Part shown: positions 8,612 to 17,826 of the stretch, piece by piece | Position numbering within the stretch: position 1 is the stretch's first letter | Layout: each line of letters opens with the position of its first letter | Notes under the pieces: model-generated | What the model was told of the DNA's origin: nothing | The model's database searches: none | What the model saw: the letters and a program-made list of their open reading frames with translations, nothing else | Position numbers and translations under genes: made by a program | NCBI RefSeq assembly: GCF_001580365.1 | Contig: NZ_CP014480.1 | Span: 2,937,981 to 3,001,980, forward strand | Source: Kocuria turfanensis | GTDB taxonomy: Bacteria; Actinomycetota; Actinomycetes; Actinomycetales; Micrococcaceae | Direction of reading: 5' to 3' | DNA: 64,000 bases

Positions 8612-9208
8612 ATGTCCCAGCTCACCGCTCTCGTCCCCGGCTCCTGGACCTTCGACCCCGCCCACTCGGAGGTCGCCTTCACGGTCCGCCACGCCGGCAT
8701 CTCGAAGGTCCGCGGCACCTTCGGCGAGGTCGACGCCCAGCTCCGGGTCGCCGACCCGGTCGAGGCCTCGACGCTGACGGCCACCGTGCAGATGGCCTCC
8801 ATCGACACCAAGAACGCCGACCGGGACGGTCACGTCCGCAGCGCCGACTTCTTCGACGTCGAGCAGTACCCCACGATGACCTTCCGGTCGACGGCCGTGG
8901 CCTTCGAGGACGAGGAGGGCACCATCACCGGCGAGCTGACCATCAAGGACGTCACCCGCACGGTGGAGCTCGCCGCCGAGTTCAACGGCGTGGTCGTCGA
9001 CGCCTTCGGCGTGACCCGGGCCGGCTTCTCCGCCGGGACCACCATCTCCCGCAAGGACTTCGGCATCACCTGGAACGCCGCCATGGAGGCCGGCGGGGTG
9101 CTCGTCTCCGACAAGGTGGCGATCACCCTCGACGTCGCCTTCACCGCCCCGCAGGACGACCCCGAGGAGACCGTGGAGGGCCAGGAGGCCATCACGGCCG
9201 GCGCCTGA
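8612..9208 (+). CDS. YceI family protein (lipocalin-like, isoprenoid-binding fold)
   Basis: This 198-residue YceI-domain protein shows the signature GSWTFDPAHSEVAFTVRHAGISK region near residues 11-33 (described, not fully quoted, in families with a bound polyisoprenoid). It also has RDGHVRSADFFDVEQYPT and a repeated beta-strand pattern ending VAITLDVAF. No signal peptide is present, so this member is likely cytoplasmic, as in many actinobacteria. It has its own strong promoter and AGGAG RBS and ends at a near-perfect hairpin. YceI proteins bind lipid-like ligands, and the ligand here is unknown. Confidence 0.9.
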   Translation: MSQLTALVPGSWTFDPAHSEVAFTVRHAGISKVRGTFGEVDAQLRVADPVEASTLTATVQMASIDTKNADRDGHVRSADFFDVEQYPTMTFRSTAVAFEDEEGTITGELTIKDVTRTVELAAEFNGVVVDAFGVTRAGFSAGTTISRKDFGITWNAAMEAGGVLVSDKVAITLDVAFTAPQDDPEETVEGQEAITAGA

Positions 9209-9242
9209 TCCCGGTAGCCGCGGGACCCCCCGTTCCGCACCA

Positions 9243-9292
9243 CCGACGGCCGGCGGCCCGCACCCCCGAGGGGGCGGGCCGCCGGCCGTCGG
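9243..9292. terminator. Bidirectional terminator hairpin
   Basis: Perfect 18-base arms lie at 9243-9260 and 9275-9292, with an inner C5/G5 pairing that can extend the stem. It separates the rightward yceI-like gene from the leftward small membrane protein gene. Confidence 0.8.
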
Positions 9293-9308
9293 TCGTCGTC
9301 GGCGCGCG

Positions 9309-9506
9309 TCAGGTGAGCCGCTGCACCACGAACCAGACGGCGGGGACGGTGATCAGCAGCAGCAGCGCCCACCGGCGCAGCCGCACCTCGAACGTGGCGG
9401 GGTTGATCCGCCCGCCGCGCCGGGGCCGGGACGCGGCGATCTCGTCCTCGAGCGGTCGCGGCGGCCTGTCGCGCGGCTCCTCAGGGTCGGTGCTGGAATG
9501 GGACAC
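9309..9506 (-). CDS. Small single-pass membrane protein, unknown function
   Basis: This 65-residue protein has a polar, Pro/Arg-rich N-terminal half and one C-terminal transmembrane helix (WALLLLITVPAVWFVVQ), so it looks tail-anchored. GTG 9506 is chosen because GGAGGA sits immediately upstream. A longer reading from 9539 lacks an RBS. It lies just downstream of crgA on the same strand and may be cotranscribed with it. No known family is recognised. Confidence 0.6.
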   Translation of the reverse strand: MSHSSTDPEEPRDRPPRPLEDEIAASRPRRGGRINPATFEVRLRRWALLLLITVPAVWFVVQRLT

Positions 9507-9594
9507 GTTTCCTCCGTGGTCGTCGGGATCCGCCCCCATTCTCTCAGCAGGAGCGGTCCACCGCGCACGGCCGGTCAGGCGGTCCGGTCCGCCG

Positions 9595-9996
9595 TCATCG
9601 CCACTTCGTGGTCATGATCAGACCGGCCATCATCAGGCCCAGCCCCACGGCGATGTTCCAGGTGCCGATCCCCGGCACGGGGTAGGCGCCCTGGAAGAGG
9701 TAGTAGACGATCAGCCACAGCAGCCCGACGACGAGCAGCCCCAGCATGACGGCCTTGTACCAGGTGGGGGTGGGGGCGTGGCTCTCCGGAGAGCCGTGCC
9801 GGGAGCGTTCGGTCAGCTCCTGCGCCACCGCGGCGGCGGTCGCGTCCGGGTCGTAGGCGGTGGACCCTCCGGGCAGTCCCTCCGCCGCCAGCCGTGCGAG
9901 CTCCTCGTCGACCTGCGGGCCGGCGGCCGGTGCCGTCCGGCCGGACCCTCCCGGGCGGCGGGCGGGCTTCTTGCGGCGGTTCTTCGACTCGGGCAC
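9595..9996 (-). CDS. crgA: Cell division protein CrgA
   Basis: This 133-residue small membrane protein of the actinobacterial divisome recruits or stabilises FtsZ, FtsI/FtsQ partners and PBPs. It begins MPESKNRRKK, has a disordered linker, and carries the two family-defining transmembrane helices (WYKAVMLGLLVVGLLWLIVYY, stated here as one helix at ~79-99, and a second at ~113-128), ending MMAGLIMTTKWR. The GTG start is supported by AGGAGG four bases upstream. The position beside pabA and pknB matches the conserved actinobacterial arrangement. Confidence 0.94.
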   Translation of the reverse strand: MPESKNRRKKPARRPGGSGRTAPAAGPQVDEELARLAAEGLPGGSTAYDPDATAAAVAQELTERSRHGSPESHAPTPTWYKAVMLGLLVVGLLWLIVYYLFQGAYPVPGIGTWNIAVGLGLMMAGLIMTTKWR

Positions 9997-10139
9997 TGAT
10001 CCTCCTGGTCACCAAGCGGGCCGTGTTCACGGCGGGGGGTCCGGTTGCCCAGTCTAGCCGTCCGGTGCGCACCCTTCGGCGGACGCGTAAGCTGGACGGG
10101 CGCACGTGCCGACCCGGCACCCCACTCCCAGGAGATCCC

Positions 10140-10778
10140 GTGACCGTCAAGATCCTCGTCGTGGACAACTACGACAGCTTCGTCTACACCCTGGTCGGCT
10201 ACCTCGAGCAGCTCGGCGCCCGCACCACGGTGATCCGCAACGACGACCTGGACGAGGCCGCCGCGTGCGCCCTCGCCGGCGAGCACCACGGCGTCCTGCT
10301 CTCCCCGGGCCCCGGCGCCCCCGCCGACGCAGGGGTGTGCACCCCGCTGATCCGCAACGCCGAGCGGACCGGGCAGCCGCTGCTGGGCGTCTGCCTCGGC
10401 CACCAGGCGCTCGCGGAGGCCTACGGCGGGACCGTCACCCACGCGGAGGAGCTCATGCACGGGAAGACGTCCCGCGTGGAGCACAACGGGTCCAGCGTCT
10501 TCGGCGGGGTGCCCAGTCCGTTCACCGCGACGCGCTACCACTCCCTGGCCGTGGTCGACCAGTCGGTCCCCGAGGTCCTGGAGGTCACGGCGCGCACCCC
10601 GAACGGGGTCATCATGGGCCTGCGGCACCGCAGCGCGCCGCTGCACGGGCTGCAGTTCCACCCCGAGTCGGTCCTCACGGAGGGCGGCTACCTCATGCTC
10701 GGCAACTGGCTCGAGCTCGTGGGACTCAAGGGCGCGGCGCGCGCGGCAGGCTCGCTGTCCCCGCTGATCACCGTCTGA
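10140..10778 (+). CDS. pabA: Aminodeoxychorismate/anthranilate synthase glutaminase component (PabA/TrpG)
   Basis: This 212-residue class-I glutamine amidotransferase supplies ammonia to the chorismate-using subunit. Motifs are VVDNYDSFVY at the start, SPGPGAP for the oxyanion region, the nucleophile Cys in GVCLGHQAL, and the catalytic His/Glu in QFHPESV. GTG 10140 has GGAG six bases upstream. Location between crgA and pknB is the usual actinobacterial site. Whether the product serves folate (PabA) or tryptophan (TrpG), or both, cannot be told from sequence. It converges on pknB with only 18 bases between. Confidence 0.9.
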   Translation: MTVKILVVDNYDSFVYTLVGYLEQLGARTTVIRNDDLDEAAACALAGEHHGVLLSPGPGAPADAGVCTPLIRNAERTGQPLLGVCLGHQALAEAYGGTVTHAEELMHGKTSRVEHNGSSVFGGVPSPFTATRYHSLAVVDQSVPEVLEVTARTPNGVIMGLRHRSAPLHGLQFHPESVLTEGGYLMLGNWLELVGLKGAARAAGSLSPLITV

Positions 10779-10796
10779 GCGCGGCCCGGGCCCGGG

Positions 10797-12830
10797 TCAT
10801 CCGTCGTCGCGGGCGCGCTCGTCCGCGCGTTCTTCCTCTTCCCGGGCGCGCTCGTCCGCGCGTTCCTCCTCTTCCCGGGCGCGCTCGTCCGCCCGCTCCT
10901 CGGCCTCGGACCGGTCCTCCTCGGCGCTGTCCGCCCCGGGGTCCTCGGTGGGCTCCTCGGCCGGGTCCTCCGTGGGCTCCTCCGTGGGCTCCTCGGTGGG
11001 CTCCTCGGTCTCCTCGGGGGACGGCGTCGGGGTGGGCGGGACGGTCGGCTCCGGGGCCGGCTCGGGGGCCGGGGCGACCGCCACGGTGAGCGTCACGGTG
11101 GCGCCCTGCGGCGCGGACTGGCCGGCGTCCACGCTCTGGTCCACCACCTGTCCGGCCGGCACCCCGGACCGGGGGGTGGTGACGATCTCCGCCGAGAGCC
11201 GGACCTCGTCGGCGCCCAGGGCGGCGACGGCCTCCTGGCGGCTCAGTCCCACGAGCTGCGGCACGGTCACCCGCCCCGTGGACACGACGAGCTCCACCTC
11301 GGACCCGCTCGGGACGGTGGTCCCGCCGGCGGGGGCGGTGGCGACCACCGCGCCCTCAGGCACCCACGAGCTGTTCGCCGTGCGGGTGGACCCGACCTCG
11401 AGCCCCGCCGACTCCAGGGCCTCCCGGGCCTCCTCCTCGGAACGGCCGGCGAGGTCGTCCGGCACCTCCACCTCGGCAGGTCCCCGGGAGACCTCGAGGA
11501 CGACCGTGGTGCCCTCCTCGACCTGGGTGTCGGCCGCGGGGTCGGTGCCCACCACGTCGCCCTCGGGCACCTCGTCGTCGTAGACCTCCTCGCGCTCGGG
11601 CACCAGGTCGGCGCTGCGCAGCGCCGTCTCCGCCACCGAGGCGTCCATGCCCGCGACGTAGGGCACCGCCACGAGAGCGGGCCCGCCGCGCTGTCCCTGG
11701 ACCCACTGCAGGGCCACGACGCCGAGGACGGCGAGCAGCGCGACGACGAGCAGGGCGAGCAGCGCCGTGCGCAGGGGGCGTCGCCGCCGCACCGGGACCG
11801 AGCCGCGGCCGGCACCGCCCGGCGTCGCCGCGGCGATGCCGGCGGCGGTGCCCGGGGCGACGGCCGGGGGCGCTGCCGCGGGGACCGGGACGGGCACGGG
11901 CGGCAGCGTCTTCGTGTCCTCCTCCGGCTCCGGCACCGCCCGCAGGGACTGCGTGGCCTCGAGGTCCTCCGGCACGGCCGGGCGCAGCTCGCGCAGGGCC
12001 CGGCGCATCTGCCCGGCGTCCTGGAAGCGGGCCTCGCGGTCCTTGTCCAGGGCCTGGGCCATGAACTCGTCCACCCGGTGCCCGATCCGGGGGTCGAGCT
12101 CCGACGGGGCGGGCGGATGGTCCCGCACGTGCTGGGCGGCGATGTCCACGGAGGACTCGCCCACGAACGGAGCGCGCCCCGTGAGCATCTCGAAGAGCAC
12201 GCACGCGGCGGAGTAGAGGTCGGAGCGGGCGTCCACCGACTCGCCCCGCGCCTGCTCCGGGGACAGGTACTGCGCCGTCCCCAGGACGGCCTGGGCCTGC
12301 GTGAGCGCCGGCGAGGTGTCCTCCACCGCCCGGGCGATCCCGAAGTCCATGACCTTCACCTGGCGCTCCGGGGTGACGATCACGTTGGCCGGCTTGATGT
12401 CCCGGTGGACGATCCCGGCCCGGTGGCTGTACTCGAGGGCGTCGAGGATCCCCAGGGTGATGTCCACGGCGTCCCGCGGCGTGACGGCGTCCTCGTGGAT
12501 CAGCTCCCGCAGGGTCCGGCCGGGCACGTACTCCATCACGATGAACGGCCGGTCCACGCCCTCGTCGGTCCGGGCGAGGATCTCCCCGGTGTCGTACACG
12601 GAGACGATCGAGTGGTGGTTGAGAGCCGCCACGGACTGCGCCTCCCGCTTGAAGCGCTCGTGGAAGGTCGCGTCCCGGGCCAGCTCGGGACGGAGCACCT
12701 TGATCGCCACGCGCCGGCCGAGCCGCAGGTCCCGACCCACGTGGACCGTGGCCATCCCGCCGCGCCCGATCGTCTCGCCCACCTCGTAGCGGTCGTTGAT
12801 CAGGGGGGGAACCGCGTTCCGGGCCGGCAC
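10797..12830 (-). CDS. pknB: PASTA-domain Ser/Thr protein kinase PknB
   Basis: This 677-residue membrane kinase senses cell-wall fragments and controls growth and division. The kinase domain spans ~13-280, with GRGGMATV, Lys44, HRD at 142-144, DFG at 162-164 and APE-like SPEQ. A juxtamembrane Pro/Ala linker leads to one transmembrane helix at ~354-376. Three PASTA repeats follow at ~388-450, 454-519 and 521-586. After them comes an unusual ~90-residue charged tail with EEPT repeats and an 11-residue ADERAREEEER repeat. GTG 12830 starts just past the upstream stop, with GGGAGGG as RBS. It is last in the cell-wall cluster. Confidence 0.96.
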   Translation of the reverse strand: MPARNAVPPLINDRYEVGETIGRGGMATVHVGRDLRLGRRVAIKVLRPELARDATFHERFKREAQSVAALNHHSIVSVYDTGEILARTDEGVDRPFIVMEYVPGRTLRELIHEDAVTPRDAVDITLGILDALEYSHRAGIVHRDIKPANVIVTPERQVKVMDFGIARAVEDTSPALTQAQAVLGTAQYLSPEQARGESVDARSDLYSAACVLFEMLTGRAPFVGESSVDIAAQHVRDHPPAPSELDPRIGHRVDEFMAQALDKDREARFQDAGQMRRALRELRPAVPEDLEATQSLRAVPEPEEDTKTLPPVPVPVPAAAPPAVAPGTAAGIAAATPGGAGRGSVPVRRRRPLRTALLALLVVALLAVLGVVALQWVQGQRGGPALVAVPYVAGMDASVAETALRSADLVPEREEVYDDEVPEGDVVGTDPAADTQVEEGTTVVLEVSRGPAEVEVPDDLAGRSEEEAREALESAGLEVGSTRTANSSWVPEGAVVATAPAGGTTVPSGSEVELVVSTGRVTVPQLVGLSRQEAVAALGADEVRLSAEIVTTPRSGVPAGQVVDQSVDAGQSAPQGATVTLTVAVAPAPEPAPEPTVPPTPTPSPEETEEPTEEPTEEPTEDPAEEPTEDPGADSAEEDRSEAEERADERAREEEERADERAREEEERADERARDDG
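10811..10905. repeat. Tandem 33-base repeat encoding the PknB charged tail
   Basis: Nearly identical 33-base units at 10811-10843 and 10844-10876, plus a partial unit to ~10905, encode ADERAREEEER at the extreme C-terminus of PknB. They are suited to slippage-based length variation. Confidence 0.85.
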
Positions 12831-12833
12831 GGC

Positions 12834-14642
12834 TCAGCCCTCCCGGCCGGGTCCGGTCGGCGTCCCGGTGGGAGTCGCAGTGGGAGTCGCGGTCGGCTCG
12901 GCGGTCGGGGCGCTCTCCGGCGCCACGGCCACCCACATCTCGATGGTGTCGCCGGGGCGGACGGTCGAGCCGCCCAGCGGCTGGGTGCGCAGCACCGTGC
13001 CCGGCGCGGCGTCCTCGGTGGGCTCGTCGTACCGGATGATGTTCACCCCGAGCAGCCGGATCTGGTCGATCAGCGGGTCCGCCTGCTGCCCGACCATCCC
13101 GGAGGGCAGCTCCACGGTGTCGGGGCCGGTGGAGAAGGCGACCGTGACGGTGGCCCCCCGCTGCACCTGGCCGACGGGGCTCACGGACAGGACCGTGTTC
13201 TCCTCCTGGTCCGAGGTCTGGCCCTGCCGCTCGACCCGGAAGCCGAGGTCGGAGAGCTCCTGCACCACGTCGTCGACCGGGCGGCCCTCGTACCGGGCCG
13301 CGAGGACCTCCACGGTCTCCGCCGCGTCGGCGGGCGGGGCGGTCGTCTCCTCCGGCACGACCGTGGTGGAGACCGTGCCCGTGGGGGTCGGCTCCGGGGC
13401 CACGGGCGCGGGCTGCCGGAGGAGGAAGAACCACAGCAGCCCGGCGAGCAGGGCCAGCGTCAGCAGCACCGGCAGCAGCCAGGCCCACACCGAGCGCCGC
13501 TCGCGGCGGGGACCCTCCGGCGGACCCGGATCCGCGCCGTCGCGCCCGCCGCCGTCCCCCGGCCCGCGGGCCGGCTCGACGACGTCCAGCTCGGCCGTGA
13601 TGGGCCGCGCCGGACCGGCCGCGGCGGCCACCCCGGCCCCGGCCGCCCCGGCCCCGGCCGCCCCGGCCCCGGCCGCCGCGGCCCCCGCCGCCCGGGCGGT
13701 GCCGTTGCGCTCCAGCAGCCGGGTCGGCGCGTCGGCGACGGGCTCGAAGGCCTGGGTGGCCTCGTCGTCGGGCAGGTCGAGGAAGGCCCGCATCCCGGGC
13801 ACGGCGGAGACCGCGGCGGCCTCGTCCCCGCGCCGGAGCGCGTCCACGGCGGTGGCGAGGGCCCCTGCCGTGGCCGGGCGGTCCTTGGGGTCCTTGGCGA
13901 GCATCGACATCACGAGGGCCTGCACCGGGTCCGGCACGTCCTCGGGCAGTGCGGGCGGCGGGTCGTTGACCTGGGCGAGGGCGATCGCGATCTGCGACTC
14001 CCCGGTGAAGGGCCGTCGCCCGGCCAGGCACTCGTAGCCGATGATGCCCAGGGAGTAGATGTCCGAGGAGCCCGTGGCGGTCTGGCCCGTGGCCTGTTCC
14101 GGGGCGAGGTACTGGGCGGTGCCCATCACCTGGCCGGTGGCCGTGAGGGGCACCTGGTCCGCGAGGCGGGCGATCCCGAAGTCCGTGACCTTCACCCGGT
14201 TGTCCGGGGTGATGATCAGGTTCCCGGGCTTCACGTCGCGGTGCACCAGGCCCTGCGCGTGCGCGGCCGCGAGCGCCCGCGCCGTCTGCCCGATGTAGTT
14301 CAGGACCGTGTCCGGGTCCAGGGTCTTCCGCCGCTCGATGATGTTGGACAGCGGCTCGCCCGGGACGAGCTCCATGACGAGGAAGGCCGAGCCCTCCTCC
14401 TCGCCGTAGTCGAAGACGTTCGCGACACCGGGGTGGTTCAGCAGGGCGGTGTGCCGCGCCTCGGCGCGGAAGCGCTGCAGGAAGTTGGGGTCCCCGTTGT
14501 ACTCCTCCTTGAGGATCTTCACGGCGACGATGCGGCCCAGGACCCGGTCCTTGGCCTTCCAGACCTCACCCATGCCGCCGATCGCGATCCGATCGGTCAG
14601 TGCGTAGCGCCCGCCCAGGACGGTGCTCGACGAAGGTCTCAC
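12834..14642 (-). CDS. pknA: Ser/Thr protein kinase, PknA position, with two PASTA-like domains
   Basis: This 602-residue kinase has a kinase domain at ~11-275: glycine loop AIGGMGEVW, Lys42, HRD at 134-136, DFG at 154-156 and APEQ. A long Ala/Gly linker (~318-345) and a Pro/Arg-rich region precede one transmembrane helix at ~387-409. Two PASTA-like repeats follow (~433-500 and ~503-570), then a Pro/Thr tail. Mycobacterial PknA lacks PASTA domains, so this paralogue is more elaborate. GTG 14642 overlaps the pbpA stop as GTGA. Likely substrates are the division and wall-synthesis proteins encoded alongside. Confidence 0.92.
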   Translation of the reverse strand: MRPSSSTVLGGRYALTDRIAIGGMGEVWKAKDRVLGRIVAVKILKEEYNGDPNFLQRFRAEARHTALLNHPGVANVFDYGEEEGSAFLVMELVPGEPLSNIIERRKTLDPDTVLNYIGQTARALAAAHAQGLVHRDVKPGNLIITPDNRVKVTDFGIARLADQVPLTATGQVMGTAQYLAPEQATGQTATGSSDIYSLGIIGYECLAGRRPFTGESQIAIALAQVNDPPPALPEDVPDPVQALVMSMLAKDPKDRPATAGALATAVDALRRGDEAAAVSAVPGMRAFLDLPDDEATQAFEPVADAPTRLLERNGTARAAGAAAAGAGAAGAGAAGAGVAAAAGPARPITAELDVVEPARGPGDGGGRDGADPGPPEGPRRERRSVWAWLLPVLLTLALLAGLLWFFLLRQPAPVAPEPTPTGTVSTTVVPEETTAPPADAAETVEVLAARYEGRPVDDVVQELSDLGFRVERQGQTSDQEENTVLSVSPVGQVQRGATVTVAFSTGPDTVELPSGMVGQQADPLIDQIRLLGVNIIRYDEPTEDAAPGTVLRTQPLGGSTVRPGDTIEMWVAVAPESAPTAEPTATPTATPTGTPTGPGREG

Positions 14643-16084
14643 TTGTTCAACACCGCCTCGAAGAGTTGCTTGGCGCTCGGACTGGTCAGAGAGGCGCCCG
14701 TCGCCACGTCCACGTCCTCGAAGACGACGGCGAGGGCCACCTGGGGGTCGTCGGCCGGCGCGAAGCCCGTGAACCAGGCGTCGTTCAGGCCCTCGTCCGA
14801 GCCGATCTCGGCGGTGCCCGTCTTCCCGGCGACCTCGACCCCGGGCACGGCCGCCCCGCGGGCGATGCCGTCGTCGACCACCTGGACCATGAGGTCCGTG
14901 ACGGTCCGGGCGACGTCCGCGCTCGTGGAGCGGCGCAGCTGCTCCGGTGCGAACTCGTCGATCACGGACAGGTCCGAGGAGCGGACCGTCTCCACGAGCT
15001 GGGGCTTCATCTGCACCCCGTCGTTCGCGATGGCAGCGCTCATCATCGCGACCTGCAGGGGCGTGGTGCGCACGTCGTACTGGCCGATGGCGGACAGCGC
15101 GAGCTGCGACTCGTTGAGCTCCTCCGGGAAGAGCGACGGCGTCACCTTCAGCGGCACGGACAGCGGCTCCCCGTAGCCGAAGTTCTGGGCGGTCCGCCGG
15201 ATCGTCTCGTCCCCGAGGTCCAGGGCGATCGAGGCGAAGGGGGTGTTGCAGGACTGCTCGAGCGCGAACTCCAGGTCCGCCTCGGTGCGGGCGGTGCACC
15301 CCCCGCCCACGTAGTTGGGCAGGGTCACGTCGGTGCCGGGCAGGGGCAGCTCCTGCGGGTTGGGGATCGAGGACTCCGTGGTGTACTCGCCCGACTCCAG
15401 GGCCGCCACGGTGTCGATGATCTTGAACGTCGAGGCCGGGGCGTAGAGGTCCCCGGAGATCGCGCGGTTGACGAGCGGCTCGGCCGGGTCCGCGTTGAGC
15501 CGCTCGGCGGCGGCGATCACGGAGCCGGAGTCGTGGGAGGCGAGCTCGTTGGGGTCGTAGCCGGGGCTGGAGACCATGGCGAGGATCGCGCCGGTCTCCG
15601 GGTCGAGGGCCACGATGGAGCCCTGGCGTCCCTCCAGCAGCTCGGCGGCGGTCCGCTGCAGCTCCGGGTCGATGGTCAGCTCGACCGACGCGCCGGTGGG
15701 CTGGTCCCCGGAGAACATCGAGACCACGCGGTCGTAGAACTGTTCGTCGGACGCGCCGGAGAGCTCCTCGCCCAGGGCCGCCTCGAGGCCGGTGGCTCCG
15801 TAGACCAGCGAGAAGTAGCCCGTCAGGTGCCCGTACAGCAGCGGGTCCGTGTAGACGCGCTGGTACTCGAAGTCGTCGTCCGAGGGCGTGGAGGAGGCCT
15901 TCGCGTCGCCGTCCACGAGGATCGCCCCGCGGTCCGCGCCGAACTGGTCGTAGAGGCTGCGGTTGTTCCACGGGTGGGCCTCGAGGGTCCGCGCCGCGAA
16001 GAACTGCACGTAGGTCAGCGCCAGGAGCAGCACGGTGAAGATCGCCACGCCGGCCACCCAGGTGTGTCGGATCGCCCGGTTCAC
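14639..16084 (-). CDS. pbpA: Class B penicillin-binding protein PbpA (transpeptidase)
   Basis: This 481-residue peptidoglycan D,D-transpeptidase works with the RodA/FtsW-type glycosyltransferase encoded just upstream. An N-terminal membrane anchor is at ~9-30. Catalytic motifs are STFK at 218-221, SCN at 278-280 and KTGT at 421-424, all intact. Cys263 and Cys279 could form a disulfide. The length matches actinobacterial PbpA. GTG 16084 overlaps the rodA stop (GTGA) and has GGAGGA upstream. The downstream kinase overlaps in turn, so expression of the synthase pair and kinases should be coupled. Confidence 0.95.
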   Translation of the reverse strand: MNRAIRHTWVAGVAIFTVLLLALTYVQFFAARTLEAHPWNNRSLYDQFGADRGAILVDGDAKASSTPSDDDFEYQRVYTDPLLYGHLTGYFSLVYGATGLEAALGEELSGASDEQFYDRVVSMFSGDQPTGASVELTIDPELQRTAAELLEGRQGSIVALDPETGAILAMVSSPGYDPNELASHDSGSVIAAAERLNADPAEPLVNRAISGDLYAPASTFKIIDTVAALESGEYTTESSIPNPQELPLPGTDVTLPNYVGGGCTARTEADLEFALEQSCNTPFASIALDLGDETIRRTAQNFGYGEPLSVPLKVTPSLFPEELNESQLALSAIGQYDVRTTPLQVAMMSAAIANDGVQMKPQLVETVRSSDLSVIDEFAPEQLRRSTSADVARTVTDLMVQVVDDGIARGAAVPGVEVAGKTGTAEIGSDEGLNDAWFTGFAPADDPQVALAVVFEDVDVATGASLTSPSAKQLFEAVLNK

Positions 16085-17826
16085 GATGCTCCTCCGTTCT
16101 CGGTGCGCCGGGGACCGCCCGGGGTGCGGCGGTCCTGGTCGGTGAGGCGGGACATGGCCTCGGTGGGGGTGCCGTCGTCGGCCGGCCCGTCCTCGGGGCC
16201 GCGGCGCCCGCCCGGGCCGGCGGCCGCGATCGGCTCGGTCGCCCCGGTGTCGTCGGGCACCGCCTGCTGGCGCGCTGTGTCCGGGCGCGCGGCCGGCCGC
16301 TCGGCGGTGCGGTCGTCGGCGGGCCGGCCGCGGCCGGACCCGTCCGTCTCCCGGCCCGCTCCGCGCCGGCGCTCCCGGCGCTCGGCGCGCTCCTGCTCGT
16401 CCCGCCGCGAGGCCTCCCGCAGGGCGGCCTCGTAGGCGGCGATCTCGGCGAGGTCCGCCTCGGTGGCCGGACCGGTGACCACGGGCCGGCGGGCCGTGTG
16501 CGAGATGGCCAGGATGATCGCCGCGATGATCCAGTTGGACAGCAGCGAGGAGCCCCCGGCGGACATGAACGGGGTCGTGAGGCCGGTCAGGGGAATGAGC
16601 CGGGTGACGCCGCCCACGACCACGAACAGCTGCAGGACGATGACCGCCGACAGCCCCGCGGCGAGCAGCTTGCCGAAGGCGTCCCGGGTGCCCAGGGCGG
16701 CGCGGAAGCCGCGGCTGACGAAGAGGAAGAAGAGCATCAGGATCGCGCCGAGCCCGATCAGGCCCAGCTCCTCGCCGAACGCGGTGATGATCATGTCCGA
16801 GTTGGCGTAGGAGACGAGGTCCGGCCGGCCCTGGCCCAGGCCCTGCCCGAACAGCCCGCCCGAGGAGAGCCCGAACAGGCCCTGGACGATCTGGGCGGAC
16901 CCCCCGGGGGCCCGGTTGAAGACCTCCGGGTCGAAGGCGTTGAGCCAGGAGTCCAGGCGCGCCGCCACGTGGCCGAAGATCCGGCTGGCGAAGAAGCCGC
17001 CGACGGCCACGAGCAGCAGGCCGATCACGATCCAGCTCAGCCGGCTCGTGGCGAGGTAGATCATGGCCAGGAACAGCCCGAAGAACAGGATCGCGGAGCC
17101 GAGGTCGCGCTGGAAGACCAGCACGCCGATGGCCACCAGCCAGGCGGCGAACATGGGGGCCATGTCCCGGAAGCGCGGCAGCCGCACGGGACCGATCTTC
17201 TTGCCGGCCAGGAGGATGAGATCGCGGTTGGTCGAGAGGTACCCGGCGAAGAAGACGGCCAGGGTGATCTTCGCGACCTCGCCCGGCTGGAAGGTGCGCC
17301 CGCCCACGGAGATCCAGATCCGCGCGCCGTTGAGCTCCACCCCGAGCCCCGGCAGCAGGGGCAGGAGCAGGAGCAGGCCGCTGAGCACCAGGGAGATGTA
17401 GGTGATCCGGCGCAGCACCCGGTGGTCCTTGAGGAACCAGAGCACCAGGCCGGCGGCGCTCATCGCCAGCGCCGTCCACAGCACCTGGGACTGCGCCGCG
17501 GACTGGTCCGTGGTGAGGTCGATGCGGTGGATCATGGCGATGCCGAGGCCGTTGAGGGCCACCACGATGGGCAGCACGTAGGGGTCCGCGTACTTGGCCC
17601 GCAGCCGGAGCACCAGGTGCAGGAGCAGCGCGCCGATGCCCAGGACCAGGCCGGAGACCAGGATGTGCGGGTCCCCGGTGCCGAGCTGGTCCGGGTCCAC
17701 GAGGATGTTGGCGCCCACGCCGATGGCCACGGCCACGACCAGCAGCAGCAGCTCGGTGAGCCGCCGCGGCTTCTGCCGGGCCTCGGCGAGCTCCTCGGGG
17801 GAGCGGGTTCCGGCGGTGGCGCTCAT
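16081..17826 (-). CDS. rodA: FtsW/RodA/SpoVE-family peptidoglycan glycosyltransferase
   Basis: This 581-residue SEDS polymerase joins lipid II units, partnered with PbpA. It is multi-pass (about ten helices over residues ~25-455), with the conserved [13 protein letters not shown] segment seen here as [16 protein letters not shown] and the late [14 protein letters not shown] motif. A ~115-residue cytoplasmic tail rich in Arg, Asp and Glu follows and is longer than usual, so it is a plausible kinase target. The ATG overlaps the pstP stop (ATGA). RodA rather than FtsW is assigned from the cluster position. Confidence 0.94.
   Translation of the reverse strand: MSATAGTRSPEELAEARQKPRRLTELLLLVVAVAIGVGANILVDPDQLGTGDPHILVSGLVLGIGALLLHLVLRLRAKYADPYVLPIVVALNGLGIAMIHRIDLTTDQSAAQSQVLWTALAMSAAGLVLWFLKDHRVLRRITYISLVLSGLLLLLPLLPGLGVELNGARIWISVGGRTFQPGEVAKITLAVFFAGYLSTNRDLILLAGKKIGPVRLPRFRDMAPMFAAWLVAIGVLVFQRDLGSAILFFGLFLAMIYLATSRLSWIVIGLLLVAVGGFFASRIFGHVAARLDSWLNAFDPEVFNRAPGGSAQIVQGLFGLSSGGLFGQGLGQGRPDLVSYANSDMIITAFGEELGLIGLGAILMLFFLFVSRGFRAALGTRDAFGKLLAAGLSAVIVLQLFVVVGGVTRLIPLTGLTTPFMSAGGSSLLSNWIIAAIILAISHTARRPVVTGPATEADLAEIAAYEAALREASRRDEQERAERRERRRGAGRETDGSGRGRPADDRTAERPAARPDTARQQAVPDDTGATEPIAAAGPGGRRGPEDGPADDGTPTEAMSRLTDQDRRTPGGPRRTENGGAS

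Noticed and set aside
10811..10905. CRISPR-like regular repeats.
   Set aside because: The units are directly tandem without spacers and encode an in-frame peptide repeat in PknB.
12078..15176. A 1032-codon frame opposite pknA/pknB/pbpA.
   Set aside because: It runs antisense to three genes with complete catalytic motifs and has no domain of its own.
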